Source of the DNA: Pseudomonas sp. LS.1a
GTDB taxonomy: Bacteria > Pseudomonadota > Gammaproteobacteria > Pseudomonadales > Pseudomonadaceae
DNA length: 64,000 nucleotides
Assembly (NCBI RefSeq): GCF_022533585.1
Contig: NZ_CP092827.1
Coordinates: forward strand, 3,760,001-3,824,000
Reading direction: 5' to 3'
In this document: in pieces, positions 39,042 through 51,726 of the stretch
Position numbering within the stretch: position 1 is the first letter of the stretch
Layout of the letters: each line of letters opens with the position of its first letter
Translations under genes and position numbers: made by a program
The notes under the pieces: generated by a model
The model's input: the letters and a program-made list of their open reading frames with translations, nothing else
What the model was told of the DNA's origin: nothing
The model's database searches: none

Positions 39042-41195
39042 ATGAGCCCCCGCACCCCGAAGAAAACCCGCTCGGTCGCCCCATCGCGCATCCGTGAAGG
39101 CCTGCCCTTCCCCCTCGGTGCCACCTGGGATGGCCTGGGGGTCAACTTTGCCCTGTTCTCGGCCAACGCCACCAAGGTCGAGCTGTGCCTGTTCGACTCC
39201 ACTGGCGAACACGAAATCGAGCGCATCGAGCTGCCCGAATACACCGACGAGATCTACCACGGCTACCTGCCCGACGCGCACCCCGGGCTGATCTATGGCT
39301 ACCGCGTGCACGGCCCCTACGAGCCAGAGAACGGCCACCGCTTCAACCCCAACAAACTGCTGATCGACCCGTATGCCAAGCAACTGGTCGGCAGCCTGCA
39401 ATGGTCCGAAGCACTGTTCGGCTACACCATCGGCCACCCCGACGGCGACCTGTCGTTCGACGAACGCGACAGCGCGCCCTTCGTGCCTAAGTGCAAGGTG
39501 ATCGACCCTGCCTTCACCTGGGGCCGCGACCAGCGCGTGCTGATCCCCTGGGAACGCACGATCATCTACGAGGCGCACACCCGTGGCATCAGCATGTGCC
39601 ACCCGGCAGTACCGGAAAACCTGCGCGGCACCTTCGCCGGCCTGGCCAATGACGAGCTGCTCAGGCACATCAAGGAGCTGGGCGTTTCCAGCATCGAGCT
39701 GCTGCCGGTTCACGCCTTCGTCAACGACCAGCACCTGCTGGACAAGGGCCTGAACAACTACTGGGGCTACAACAGCATCGCCTTCTTCGCCCCACACCCG
39801 CGCTACCTGGCCAGCGGCAAGATCGCCGAGTTCAAGGAAATGGTCGCGCACCTGCACGACGCCGGGCTGGAGGTAATCCTCGACGTGGTCTACAACCACA
39901 CCGCCGAAGGCAACGAGCGCGGGCCAACGCTGTCGATGCGCGGCATCGACAACGCCTCGTACTACCGCCTGATGCCGGACGACAAGCGCTATTACATCAA
40001 CGATTCCGGCACCGGCAACACCCTGGACCTTAGCCACCCCTGCGTGCTGCAGCTGGTCACCGACTCGCTGCGCTATTGGGCCGGCGAAATGCACGTGGAC
40101 GGCTTCCGCTTCGACCTGGCGACCATTCTTGGCCGCTACCACGACGGCTACAGCGAACGCCACGGTTTCCTCGTCGCCTGCCGCCAGGACCCTATGCTGA
40201 GCCAGGTAAAACTGATCGCCGAGCCCTGGGACTGCGGCCCGGGCGGCTACCAGGTGGGCAACTTCGCCCCGGGCTGGGCAGAGTGGAACGACCGCTTCCG
40301 CGACACCGTGCGCGCCTTCTGGAAAGGTGACGAAGGCCAACTGGCCGACTTTGCCTCGCGCATGACCGCCTCGGGGGACATGTTCAACAACCGTGGCCGG
40401 CGCCCCTATGCCTCGGTCAATTTCGTCACCGCCCACGACGGTTTCACCTTGCGCGACCTGGTGTCCTACAACCACAAGCACAACGAAGACAACGACGAGA
40501 ACAACCAGGACGGCACCGACAACAACCTGTCGTGGAACTGCGGTGTCGAGGGGCCAACCGACGACCCGGGCGTGAATGCCCTGCGCATGCGCCAGATGCG
40601 CAACTTCTTCGCTACCCTGCTGCTGGCCCAGGGCACGCCGATGATCGTCGCCGGTGACGAGTTCAGCCGCACCCAGCACGGCAACAACAATGCCTATTGC
40701 CAGGACAGCGAGATCGGCTGGGTGAACTGGGACCTGGACCAGGAGGGTGAAGAGCTGCTGGCCTTCGTCAAACGCCTGACCCGCCTGCGCCTGGCCTACC
40801 CGATACTGCGCCGCTCGCGCTTTCTGGTGGGCGACTACAATGAGGCAATCGGGGTCAAGGACGTGACCTGGCTGGCACCGGATGGCAACGAGATGAGCGT
40901 GGAGCAATGGGAAGACCCGCACGGGCGATGCCTGGGCATGTTGATCGATGGCCGCGCGCAGGTCAGTGGCATTGCCCGGCCAGGCGCCGAGGCCACCGTG
41001 CTGCTGATCGTCAATGCCCACCATGACATCGTACCGTTCGAGTTGCCGACGGTACCCGATGGGGATTACTGGAGTTGCCTGGTCGACACCGACCGGCCGG
41101 AGCTGCGCAAGGGGCAGCATCTGCAGTTCGACAGCACCTTCGAGGTCAAGGGGCGGTCGTTGCTGCTGATGGTGTTGCAGCGTGATGAGGAGTGA
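39042..41195 (+). CDS. glgX: Glycogen debranching enzyme (isoamylase type)
   Basis: 717 residues. It starts REGLPFPLGATWDGLGVNFALFSANATKVELCLF (CBM48). The GH13 core has EVILDVVYNHTAEGN, DGFRFDLATILGR (nucleophile) and KLIAEPWDCGPGGYQVG (acid Glu). MIVAGDEFSRTQHGNNNAYCQD is typical of GlgX/TreX. It cuts alpha-1,6 branches, releasing linear maltooligosaccharides for MalQ and TreY. Confidence 0.95.
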   Translation: MSPRTPKKTRSVAPSRIREGLPFPLGATWDGLGVNFALFSANATKVELCLFDSTGEHEIERIELPEYTDEIYHGYLPDAHPGLIYGYRVHGPYEPENGHRFNPNKLLIDPYAKQLVGSLQWSEALFGYTIGHPDGDLSFDERDSAPFVPKCKVIDPAFTWGRDQRVLIPWERTIIYEAHTRGISMCHPAVPENLRGTFAGLANDELLRHIKELGVSSIELLPVHAFVNDQHLLDKGLNNYWGYNSIAFFAPHPRYLASGKIAEFKEMVAHLHDAGLEVILDVVYNHTAEGNERGPTLSMRGIDNASYYRLMPDDKRYYINDSGTGNTLDLSHPCVLQLVTDSLRYWAGEMHVDGFRFDLATILGRYHDGYSERHGFLVACRQDPMLSQVKLIAEPWDCGPGGYQVGNFAPGWAEWNDRFRDTVRAFWKGDEGQLADFASRMTASGDMFNNRGRRPYASVNFVTAHDGFTLRDLVSYNHKHNEDNDENNQDGTDNNLSWNCGVEGPTDDPGVNALRMRQMRNFFATLLLAQGTPMIVAGDEFSRTQHGNNNAYCQDSEIGWVNWDLDQEGEELLAFVKRLTRLRLAYPILRRSRFLVGDYNEAIGVKDVTWLAPDGNEMSVEQWEDPHGRCLGMLIDGRAQVSGIARPGAEATVLLIVNAHHDIVPFELPTVPDGDYWSCLVDTDRPELRKGQHLQFDSTFEVKGRSLLLMVLQRDEE

Positions 41196-41260
41196 ACCTG
41201 AACCGCGGGTATGTGTCCCTTTTGCAGGAGCGGCGCAAACCCGTTGACCGAGGAGTAACC

Positions 41261-42055
41261 GTGAACCCCGAAGCCGGCAGTAAAGGTTTCGCCAGCGACA
41301 ACCAGGCCCCGGCCGTGAAGCGGCTGCGGGTGCTGACGGTGAATACCCACAAGGGCTTCACCGCCTTCAACCGGCGCTTCATCCTGCCGGAACTGCGCGA
41401 GGCGGTGCGCAGCACCCAGGCCGACATCGTCTTCCTCCAGGAGGTGCTCGGCAGCCACGACCGCCACGCCGCGCGCTACCCCGGCTGGCCGCAGACCTCG
41501 CAGTACGAGTTCCTCGCCGACAGCATGTGGAGCGACTTCGCCTACGGCCGCAACGCGGTCTACCCCGACGGCCACCACGGCAACGCGCTGCTGTCCAGAT
41601 ACCCGATCATCGAACACCGCAACCTCGACGTGTCGATCACCGGCCCCGAACGTCGTGGCCTGCTGCACTGCATCCTCGACGTCCCCGGCCAGCGCCAGGT
41701 ACATGCCATCTGCGTGCACCTGTCGTTACTGGAAAGCCACCGCCAGAAGCAGCTGCAACTGCTGCGCAAGCTGCTCGAGTCCTTGCCCGCCGATGCCCCG
41801 GTGATCATCGCCGGCGATTTCAACGACTGGAAATCCCACGGCAACCGCACCCTGGGCCTGCAGCATGACCTGCACGAGGCCTTCGAGCGCCACCATGGCC
41901 ACCTGGCCCGCACCTACCCTGCGCGCCTGCCGCTGCTGCGCCTGGACCGCGTCTACCTGCGCAACGCCGAAAGCCATGGGCCGCGGATTCTGGGGCACAA
42001 ACCTTGGTCGCACCTGTCGGACCACCTTCCGTTGGCGGTCGAGGTCAGGCTCTAG
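41261..42055 (+). CDS. Endonuclease/exonuclease/phosphatase-family protein
   Basis: 264 residues from a GTG at 41261 preceded by CGAGGAGT; a longer ATG frame from 41192 lacks such a site. The EEP fold residues are present: VNTHKG (Asn28), IVFLQEV (Glu61), AGDFNDW and the closing WSHLSDHLPL. The family includes nucleases, sphingomyelinases and phospholipases. Similar genes follow glgX in pseudomonads, but the substrate is not known. A possible GlgX-operon tail gene. Confidence 0.85.
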   Translation: MNPEAGSKGFASDNQAPAVKRLRVLTVNTHKGFTAFNRRFILPELREAVRSTQADIVFLQEVLGSHDRHAARYPGWPQTSQYEFLADSMWSDFAYGRNAVYPDGHHGNALLSRYPIIEHRNLDVSITGPERRGLLHCILDVPGQRQVHAICVHLSLLESHRQKQLQLLRKLLESLPADAPVIIAGDFNDWKSHGNRTLGLQHDLHEAFERHHGHLARTYPARLPLLRLDRVYLRNAESHGPRILGHKPWSHLSDHLPLAVEVRL

Positions 42056-42085
42056 CAATTATTTTTCATAGTCACCACACGGCAA

Positions 42086-42102
42086 ATAGCGAACCCCGCT
42101 AT
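42086..42102 (+). terminator. Small hairpin after the EEP gene
   Basis: ATAGCG-aaccc-CGCTAT is a perfect six-pair stem 30 bases after the stop codon, followed by CTCTGTTTT. It is a weak candidate terminator. The rest of the 316-base gap up to 42371 shows no recognisable element beyond the AAAGGAG ribosome site of the next gene. Confidence 0.35.
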
Positions 42103-42371
42103 AGCCCTCTGTTTTACCCGGAAAATCAATTGGTTGAGCCACGCTACGGAACATGAACACTTCCTTCACGCTTTCTTGACGCAAGCGGCGCCCTCTCCTT
42201 AGCTGAACATATCAAGCAGTAATGATCTCGCGCCGGGCCTCTAGCTCGCGCCTTCGTGCGCGCTGGCGAAAGCCGGGCGTGCTGGTTTGGGTCGCCCACT
42301 GTTTTTGCCGTACAGCTCGTGACAACAGGCCAGGTCCTAGGGCTGTAACACAAAAACAAAGGAGATCCGCC

Positions 42372-43448
42372 ATGAAAAGCACCTCGAATCCCTTGCGCTT
42401 CGACAGCATTTTCTACGCGGTTTCCACGTCGCTGCTTCTGGCAACCCCGGTGGAAACTATCGCGTATGAATTGCAGGACGACCCGGCCTCGCCCGGCTTC
42501 CTGCAACAACCGGCAGTACCACAGTTGTCGCTCGACCCGATCAGCGCCAGTGGCTTGAGTATCGGTACCTTGACTGCGTTTTCGCAGAAGATGAGCGAGC
42601 GCCATGGGCAGGCTGCACCGGACCTTGTCGCCAGCCAGTGGGCGCAGTTCTTCCCGATCGCGCCAGGCAAGGGTGCGCAACCACCAGACCAGCTGGAGGC
42701 ACCCAGCCAGCAACTGATGATCGGCCCGGACCTGTTTGTGCGTGAAACTGCAGCGGGCAATGTGCACCGCGCGGGGATTTTCGTCGGGCACAACAACCTG
42801 CAGACCAACTTCAACGGCACGCGCCGGCTGCTGGGCGACAAGCAGCGCAACGCGGTGAACCTGAGCGGGGAAAGCCTGGGGGTGTACTGGAGCATGACCC
42901 ATGAGCAGGGCTGGCACCTGGATGCCGTGGCCATGGGCTCGCGCATCGACGTCAATGGCCGTGGCGAGAACGGCCAGCGGCTGGACGACAGCGGCCACGC
43001 GGTGTCCTTCTCGCTGGAGGGGGGCATCCCCATCGGCCTGGGGGGCGGCTGGGTGATCGAGCCGCAGGCGCAGTTGATCAACCAGCAGTTCTTCCCCGGC
43101 AGCCGGGCGCAGGAAGAGACCTTGCAGGCCTTCGACAGCCAGCCGAGCTGGAGCGGCCGGGTGGGTGCCAGGCTGTCCGGACGCTATGAGGTACGCGGCA
43201 TGCCGATCGAGCCCTATGTACGGACCAACGTGTGGTATGACTTCAGCAATGCCGAGGAGGTGAAGCTGGACCAGGTCGACAAGATCTCCAGCTCGCGCTA
43301 CTCGACCACGGTGGAACTGGGGTTGGGGCTGGTGGCGCGGGTGACGCCCACGGTGGCGCTGTTTGTCAGTGCCGATTACAGCAGTGACGTGGACGACAAT
43401 GACCTGAACGGGTTGATTGGCAGCCTTGGGGTGCGGATGCGGTGGTAG
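42372..43448 (+). CDS. Autotransporter-type beta-barrel outer-membrane protein
   Basis: 358 residues with an AAAGGAGA ribosome site. A weak N-terminal signal-like stretch (FYAVSTSLLLATPVETIA) is followed by a Pro/Gln-rich region. From about residue 130 amphipathic strands read like an autotransporter barrel (GIFVGHNNLQTNFN, SGESLGVYWSMTHEQGWHLDAVAMGS, SWSGRVGARLSGRY), ending with aromatic Trp (GVRMRW) as needed for BAM-mediated insertion. There is no long passenger, so it is a barrel-only or truncated autotransporter. Function unknown. Confidence 0.75.
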   Translation: MKSTSNPLRFDSIFYAVSTSLLLATPVETIAYELQDDPASPGFLQQPAVPQLSLDPISASGLSIGTLTAFSQKMSERHGQAAPDLVASQWAQFFPIAPGKGAQPPDQLEAPSQQLMIGPDLFVRETAAGNVHRAGIFVGHNNLQTNFNGTRRLLGDKQRNAVNLSGESLGVYWSMTHEQGWHLDAVAMGSRIDVNGRGENGQRLDDSGHAVSFSLEGGIPIGLGGGWVIEPQAQLINQQFFPGSRAQEETLQAFDSQPSWSGRVGARLSGRYEVRGMPIEPYVRTNVWYDFSNAEEVKLDQVDKISSSRYSTTVELGLGLVARVTPTVALFVSADYSSDVDDNDLNGLIGSLGVRMRW

Positions 43449-43455
43449 GCAGGTT

Positions 43456-43551
43456 CGGCCCTTTCGCGGGTGAACCCGCTCCCACAAGGACCGCACAGGG
43501 TCTGAAGCTTGTGCAATTCCTGTGGGAGCGGGTTTACCCGCGAAGAGGCCA
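43456..43551. repeat. REP pair (BIME), head-to-head
   Basis: Inverted REP units between the convergent barrel-protein gene and glgB; may terminate both transcripts. Confidence 0.9.
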
Positions 43552-43565
43552 GTACTGGCAACACA

Positions 43566-45776
43566 TCAGGCTGGTTTCATTATCAGAACCCCAAGTGGCG
43601 GCAGGTTCAGGGCCAGCGACTGCGGCTGCCCATGGCTGGCTATCTCGTCACTCTCCACCACCCCCAGGTTGCCGACATTGGACCCGGCATATAGCTCTGC
43701 ATCGCTGTTCAACAGCTCCTGCCAGCGCTCGCCGAACGGCACGCCAATGCGATAGCCCTCGCGCGGCACCGGCGTAAAGTTGGCCACCACCAGCACCGGC
43801 TCGCCATTGCTGCTCCAGCGCAGCCAGGCATACACGCTGTTCTGCGCATCGTCACCAATCAACCACTGGAAACCCTGCGGCTGGCAATCCTGCTCGTGCA
43901 GCGCCGGCACTTCGCGATACAGGCGGTTGAGGTCGCCCACCAGGCGCTGTACCCCCTGGTGCTCAGGGTACTGCAGCAGGTACCAGTCCAGCTCGCCATC
44001 GTGGTCCCACTCACGCCACTGGCCGAACTCGCAGCCCATGAACAGCAGCTTCTTGCCCGGATGCGCCCACATGAAGGTGAGGTAGGCACGCAGGTTGGCG
44101 AATTTCTGCCAGCGGTCGCCGGGCATCTTGTCGATCAGCGAGTGCTTGCCGTGCACCACTTCGTCGTGGGAGATGGGCAGGATGAAGTGCTCGGAATAGG
44201 CATAGATCAGCCCGAAGCTCATCTCGTTGTGGTGGTAGGTACGGTGCACCGGGTCGTTCTGGATGTAATGCAAGGTGTCATGCATCCAGCCCATGTTCCA
44301 CTTGTAGGCAAAGCCCAGGCCGCCCTGCTGGGTCGGCTGGCTGACGCCGGGCCAGGCGGTGGACTCCTCGGCGATGATCAGCGCGCCCGGGGCCTCGTGG
44401 GCCGCCACGCCGTTGAGGTGGCGGATGAAGTCGATGGCCTCCAGGTTCTCGCGCCCGCCGTGGCGGTTGGGCACCCATTCGCCGGCTTTGCGTGAATAGT
44501 CGCGGTACAGCATCGAGGCCACCGCATCGACGCGCAGGCCATCGATGTGGAAGTGCTTCAGCCAGTGCAGTGCCGAGGCCATCATGAAGCCGCGCACTTC
44601 GTTGCGGCCAAGGTTGTAGATCAGCGTGTTCCAGTCCTGGTGGTAGCCCTCCAGGGGGTTGTCGTATTCGTACAGGGCGGTGCCGTCGAAACGCGCCAGG
44701 CCGTGTTCGTCAGTGGGGAAATGCGCCGGCACCCAGTCGAGCAGCACGCCAATGCCGCCCTGGTGGCAGGCGTCGACGAAGGCGGCGAAGTCCTCGGCGC
44801 TGCCGTAGCGCGAGGTGGGCGCGAACAGCGACAGCGGCTGGTAACCCCAGGAGCCGCCGAACGGGTGCTCCATGATCGGCAGCAGTTCGATGTGGGTGAA
44901 GCCCAGCTCCTGAACGTACGGCACCAGGCGCTCGGCCAGCTCGCGCCAGTTGTAATAGCGCCCGACTTCGCCCGCCTCATCCAGCTCGCAGCGCCAGGAA
45001 CCGGGGTGCAGCTCGTAGATCGACAGCGGCGCGTTGTAGGCATGGCGCTGCGCGCGTTGCGCCATCCAGTCGTGGTCTTGCCAACCGTGGCTGAGCGCCC
45101 CGGCAACCTTGGAGGCGGTGCTCGGCGGCAGTTCGGTGGCGCGCGCCAGCGGGTCGGCTTTCAGGGGCAGTATGCCGTCCTTGCCCAGCACTTCGAACTT
45201 GTAGGTTTCGCCCACGCCCAGGCGCGGCACGAACAACTCCCACACCCCGGCGCTATGGCGCAGGCGCATGGGGTGGCGGCGGCCGTCCCAGTTGTTGAAA
45301 TCGCCCACCACCGACACCCGACGCGCGTTCGGCGCCCACACCGAAAAGCACACGCCGTCGATACCATCGACCTGGATCGGCTGGGCACCAAAGCGCCCCG
45401 ACAGGTCGCGGTGGTTGCCTTCGGCGAACAGGTACAGGTCCATGTCGCCCAGTTGCGGGCCGAAGCTGTAGGGGTCTTCGGTGACCTGCTCGCCGCCGGC
45501 CCAGCCGATCTGCAGCAGGTACGGGTGTGCTTCATCGAGGTGCGCGGTGAACAAACCGGGCAGGCTGCCCTGCTCCATTTCGGTGAGGATGCGCCCGTCA
45601 TGCCGGGCCAGCATGCGCACATTCAGGGCATTGGGCAGGAAGACGCGGACCACCTGCCCGCCCGTACCGTCGCCGTGGGGGCCTAGTACCGCAAATGGAT
45701 CGGCGTGCTCGGCGCGGGCCAGGGCGTCCAGGTCCCGTTGCCGAAGGCCGCCGTTTTCACGCGTGGTTGCATTCAT
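43566..45776 (-). CDS. glgB: 1,4-alpha-glucan branching enzyme
   Basis: 736 residues. The N-terminal CBM48 modules ([41 protein letters not shown]) are followed by the GH13 core: [17 protein letters not shown] (nucleophile Asp417), [13 protein letters not shown] (acid Glu470) and [15 protein letters not shown]. It makes alpha-1,6 branches in glucan. It begins directly after the treS stop codon, so TreS-Mak, GlgE and GlgB are probably made from one transcript. Confidence 0.96.
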   Translation of the reverse strand: MNATTRENGGLRQRDLDALARAEHADPFAVLGPHGDGTGGQVVRVFLPNALNVRMLARHDGRILTEMEQGSLPGLFTAHLDEAHPYLLQIGWAGGEQVTEDPYSFGPQLGDMDLYLFAEGNHRDLSGRFGAQPIQVDGIDGVCFSVWAPNARRVSVVGDFNNWDGRRHPMRLRHSAGVWELFVPRLGVGETYKFEVLGKDGILPLKADPLARATELPPSTASKVAGALSHGWQDHDWMAQRAQRHAYNAPLSIYELHPGSWRCELDEAGEVGRYYNWRELAERLVPYVQELGFTHIELLPIMEHPFGGSWGYQPLSLFAPTSRYGSAEDFAAFVDACHQGGIGVLLDWVPAHFPTDEHGLARFDGTALYEYDNPLEGYHQDWNTLIYNLGRNEVRGFMMASALHWLKHFHIDGLRVDAVASMLYRDYSRKAGEWVPNRHGGRENLEAIDFIRHLNGVAAHEAPGALIIAEESTAWPGVSQPTQQGGLGFAYKWNMGWMHDTLHYIQNDPVHRTYHHNEMSFGLIYAYSEHFILPISHDEVVHGKHSLIDKMPGDRWQKFANLRAYLTFMWAHPGKKLLFMGCEFGQWREWDHDGELDWYLLQYPEHQGVQRLVGDLNRLYREVPALHEQDCQPQGFQWLIGDDAQNSVYAWLRWSSNGEPVLVVANFTPVPREGYRIGVPFGERWQELLNSDAELYAGSNVGNLGVVESDEIASHGQPQSLALNLPPLGVLIMKPA

Positions 45777-49094
<3,318 letters not shown>

Positions 49095-49159
49095 ATGCGA
49101 CTCCTTTCAATTCCAGGTTGCTCTGGCCCCAATGCACAAGCAACTGACTTGACACGAAC

Positions 49160-49248
49160 CCTGTGGGAGCGGGTTTACCCGCGAACACGGGCGAAGCCCG
49201 TGCCATGCTCCGCGGCGCCTGCTTCGCGGGTAAACCCGCTCCCACAGC
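49160..49248. repeat. REP pair in tail-to-tail orientation
   Basis: Two REP units face outward (CCTGTGGGAGCGGGTTTACCCGCG ... CGCGGGTAAACCCGCTCCCACAG), the reverse arrangement of most pairs in this window, with CGGGCGAAGCCCG between. It lies between glgE and treS inside the operon. Confidence 0.88.
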
Positions 49249-49265
49249 GGATGGCGTGCACTTTG

Positions 49266-51284
49266 TTAACGGGCCTTTTCGATGCGCCAGATGCCGAACG
49301 GCAAATGCCAAGGCTCGATGCGCATCCATTGGGTCTTGCCGTACCACGACCAACGGTGGCCGTTCATCAGGTCCTCGCCATGGGTTTCGGCGTTGTCGTC
49401 CAGCCCCAGCTCCCAAAGCGGCAATTCGAAATGCGCCTCCTGGGCGTTGTGCGGATCGAGGCTCACCGCGATCAGGATGTAGTTGTCGCGCGCCGGCGTG
49501 CGCTTGGCGAAGTACAGGATGTTGTCGTTCCAGCAGTTGAAGAACGCCACGCCCAGGTGAGTCTGCAAGGCGCGGTTCTGTCGGCGGATGCGGTTGAGCT
49601 GGGCGATTTCGGCAATGATGTTGCCGGGCTGACTGAAATCGCGCGGGCGAATTTCATACTTCTCCGAATCCAGGTACTCCTCCTTGCCCGGCAGTGGCGT
49701 GCCTTCGCACAGCTCGAAGCCCGAGTACATGCCCCACAGCCCCGACCCCATGGTGGCCAGCGCCGCGCGGATGAGGAAGCCGGCACGGCCGGAGGTGTGC
49801 AGAAAGTACGGGTTTATATCCGGCGTATTGACGAAGAAGTTGGGCCGGTAGCACTGGCTCCACGGCGGCTGGTTAAGCTGCTCGAAGTACTCGCGCAGCT
49901 CCTGTTTGTGATTGCGCCAGGTGAAGTAGGTGTAGCTTTGCGCATAACCAACCTTGCCCAGGCGCGCCATCATCGCCGGCCGGGTAAACGCCTCGGCAAG
50001 GAAAATCACCTCGGGGTGCTGGCTGCGCACATTGGCGATCAGCCACTGCCAGAACGGCAGTGGCTTGGTGTGCGGGTTGTCGACGCGGAAGGTTTTCACC
50101 CCTTCCTCGACCCAGCCGACCACCACGTCACGCAGGGCCAGCCACAGCGAGGGCACGGCGTCGGGTGCGTAGAAATCGACGTTGACGATGTCCTGGTACT
50201 TCTTCGGCGGGTTCTCGGCATAGCGGATGGTGCCGTCCGGGCGCCAGCTGAACCAGCCAGGGTGCTCCTTCAGCCAGGGGTGATCCTGGGAGCACTGGAT
50301 GGCGAAGTCGAGGGCGATTTCCAGGCCATGTTCGGCCGCCGCGGCCACCAGGCGACGGAAGTCGTCGCGGCTGCCCAGTTGCGGGTGGATTGCCTCGTGG
50401 CCGCCTTCCGGGCTGCCGATGGCATACGGGCTGCCCGGATCGCCGGGCTCGGCTTTCAGGGCATTGTTACGGCCCTTGCGGTGCTGCATGCCGATGGGAT
50501 GAATGGGCGGGAAGTACAGCACGTCGAAGCCCATGTCGCGGATCATCGGCAGGCGCTCGTGCACATCATTGAAGGTGCCGTGGCGCTCGGGGCTGTCGGT
50601 GATCGAGCGCGGGAACAGCTCGTACCAGCTGGCGAACTGCGCTGCCGGGCGGTCGACATCGACGGGGAATTCACGGCTGCGGGCCAGGTAGCTGCGGTGC
50701 TCGGCATCGCTCATCAGGCGCGCGGTGGCCGGGTCGAGAAACAGCGCCACCTGGTCGTCGGCATCCAGGGTGGAAAGGCGCTGCTGGATGGCCTGAAGTT
50801 CCTCGCGCAGGGCACCGTCGCACAACTCGATGCCCTTGCCCAGCATCAACCGGCCTTCCTCCAGCTCCAGCCTGACCTCGACACCGGCGTGGTACTTCTT
50901 CTCCAGGTCGTGACAATAGGTGGCGAACGGGTCGATCCAGGCCTCGATGCTGAACAGGTGCGGGCCCAGTTCGGTGGGGGTGAACTCGGCCTGCCACAGG
51001 TCGTTGCCCGGCGAATGCATGGGCACGCAATGCCAGCGCCGGCTGTGGGCCTGGCGCCAGTTAAGCATCACCGCCAGGCGGTCGTGGCCGTCGCTGTAGA
51101 CCTTGCTGCTGACCGCCACTGGTTGGCCACTGATGGCCTTGGTGGCGAAGGTACCGGCTTCGAGCACGGGTTGGGTGTCTTCGATCACGATGCGTGGCGC
51201 CAGCAGCGCCTGGGACAGGCTGATGGCCTGGTCCGGGTGATCGTTGGCCATGGGCACGCTTTCGAAGGGCTCGTTTCGTGACAT
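49266..51284 (-). CDS. glgE: Alpha-1,4-glucan:maltose-1-phosphate maltosyltransferase
   Basis: 672 residues, GH13_3. It contains DVLYFPPIHPIGMQHRKGRNN, EIALDFAIQCSQDHPWL, VKTFRVDNPHTKPLPFWQWLI (nucleophile Asp) and EVIFLAEAFTRP (acid Glu), the GlgE hallmarks. It extends alpha-1,4-glucan with maltosyl units from maltose-1-phosphate made by the TreS-maltokinase encoded next. GGGAGC precedes the ATG. It is the first gene of the glgE-treS-glgB unit. Confidence 0.96.
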   Translation of the reverse strand: MSRNEPFESVPMANDHPDQAISLSQALLAPRIVIEDTQPVLEAGTFATKAISGQPVAVSSKVYSDGHDRLAVMLNWRQAHSRRWHCVPMHSPGNDLWQAEFTPTELGPHLFSIEAWIDPFATYCHDLEKKYHAGVEVRLELEEGRLMLGKGIELCDGALREELQAIQQRLSTLDADDQVALFLDPATARLMSDAEHRSYLARSREFPVDVDRPAAQFASWYELFPRSITDSPERHGTFNDVHERLPMIRDMGFDVLYFPPIHPIGMQHRKGRNNALKAEPGDPGSPYAIGSPEGGHEAIHPQLGSRDDFRRLVAAAAEHGLEIALDFAIQCSQDHPWLKEHPGWFSWRPDGTIRYAENPPKKYQDIVNVDFYAPDAVPSLWLALRDVVVGWVEEGVKTFRVDNPHTKPLPFWQWLIANVRSQHPEVIFLAEAFTRPAMMARLGKVGYAQSYTYFTWRNHKQELREYFEQLNQPPWSQCYRPNFFVNTPDINPYFLHTSGRAGFLIRAALATMGSGLWGMYSGFELCEGTPLPGKEEYLDSEKYEIRPRDFSQPGNIIAEIAQLNRIRRQNRALQTHLGVAFFNCWNDNILYFAKRTPARDNYILIAVSLDPHNAQEAHFELPLWELGLDDNAETHGEDLMNGHRWSWYGKTQWMRIEPWHLPFGIWRIEKAR

Positions 51285-51320
51285 CGGACCTTGCTCCCTC
51301 AGGCTGGTAGCGGTAAGGGT

Positions 51321-51347
51321 TCAGAGCCGGGCACAGGCGTGGGGTTC
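51321..51347 (-). promoter_or_regulatory. AlgU (sigma-22)-like promoter for glgE operon
   Basis: Reading the minus strand: GAACCC (51347-51342), a 16-base spacer and TCTGA (51325-51321). The -10 element matches the AlgU consensus fully and the -35 at four of six positions. It lies 37 bases before the glgE ATG. Confidence 0.45.
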
Positions 51348-51424
51348 AATAAAATTGAGCGAACGGCAGCTGCCAGGAGTCGAAGCCTGCAGCACCTCTT
51401 CAATTACCCATGCGAGGTCAGGCC

Positions 51425-51586
51425 ATGAACATTCCCATTCCACCGGAGACACCCGACCCCAACATCGACGACCCCAGCCTGCCGCCGCCCGTGCCGGAAG
51501 AAGCCCCGGACGAGCTGCCGATCAAGCCGACCGTGCCGCCGACGGTGGGCGACCCGCCCAACCAGGAGCCACCGGTAGAGGCTTAA
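51425..51586 (+). CDS. 53-residue proline-rich acidic peptide
   Basis: The frame encodes a Pro/Asp/Glu-rich peptide (PIPPETPDPNIDDPSLPPPV, then EEAPDELPIKPTVPPTVG) with no membrane segment. AGGTCAGG precedes the ATG. Low-complexity proteins of this kind occur in other pseudomonads as hypothetical proteins. It is divergent from glgE and followed by a REP pair. Function unknown; it is probably disordered. Confidence 0.6.
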   Translation: MNIPIPPETPDPNIDDPSLPPPVPEEAPDELPIKPTVPPTVGDPPNQEPPVEA

Positions 51587-51614
51587 GGGTAGACCAGGAT
51601 TCTGTGCTGGCAGG

Positions 51615-51714
51615 GCCGGCCTCTTCGCGGGTAAACCCGCTCCCACAGGTACAGCACCGACCTCGAAGGCTGTGCAATACCTGTGGGAGCGGGTTTACCC
51701 GCGAAGAGGCCGGC
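51615..51714. repeat. REP pair (BIME), head-to-head
   Basis: Inverted REP units between the proline-rich peptide gene and the convergent acyl-CoA ligase gene. Confidence 0.9.
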
Positions 51715-51726
51715 ACAGGCAACACA

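Noticed and set aside
35994..41120. Antisense frames of 875 and 826 codons opposite treY and glgX
   Set aside because: They are shadows from high third-position GC; the sense frames contain complete catalytic motifs of TreY and GlgX.
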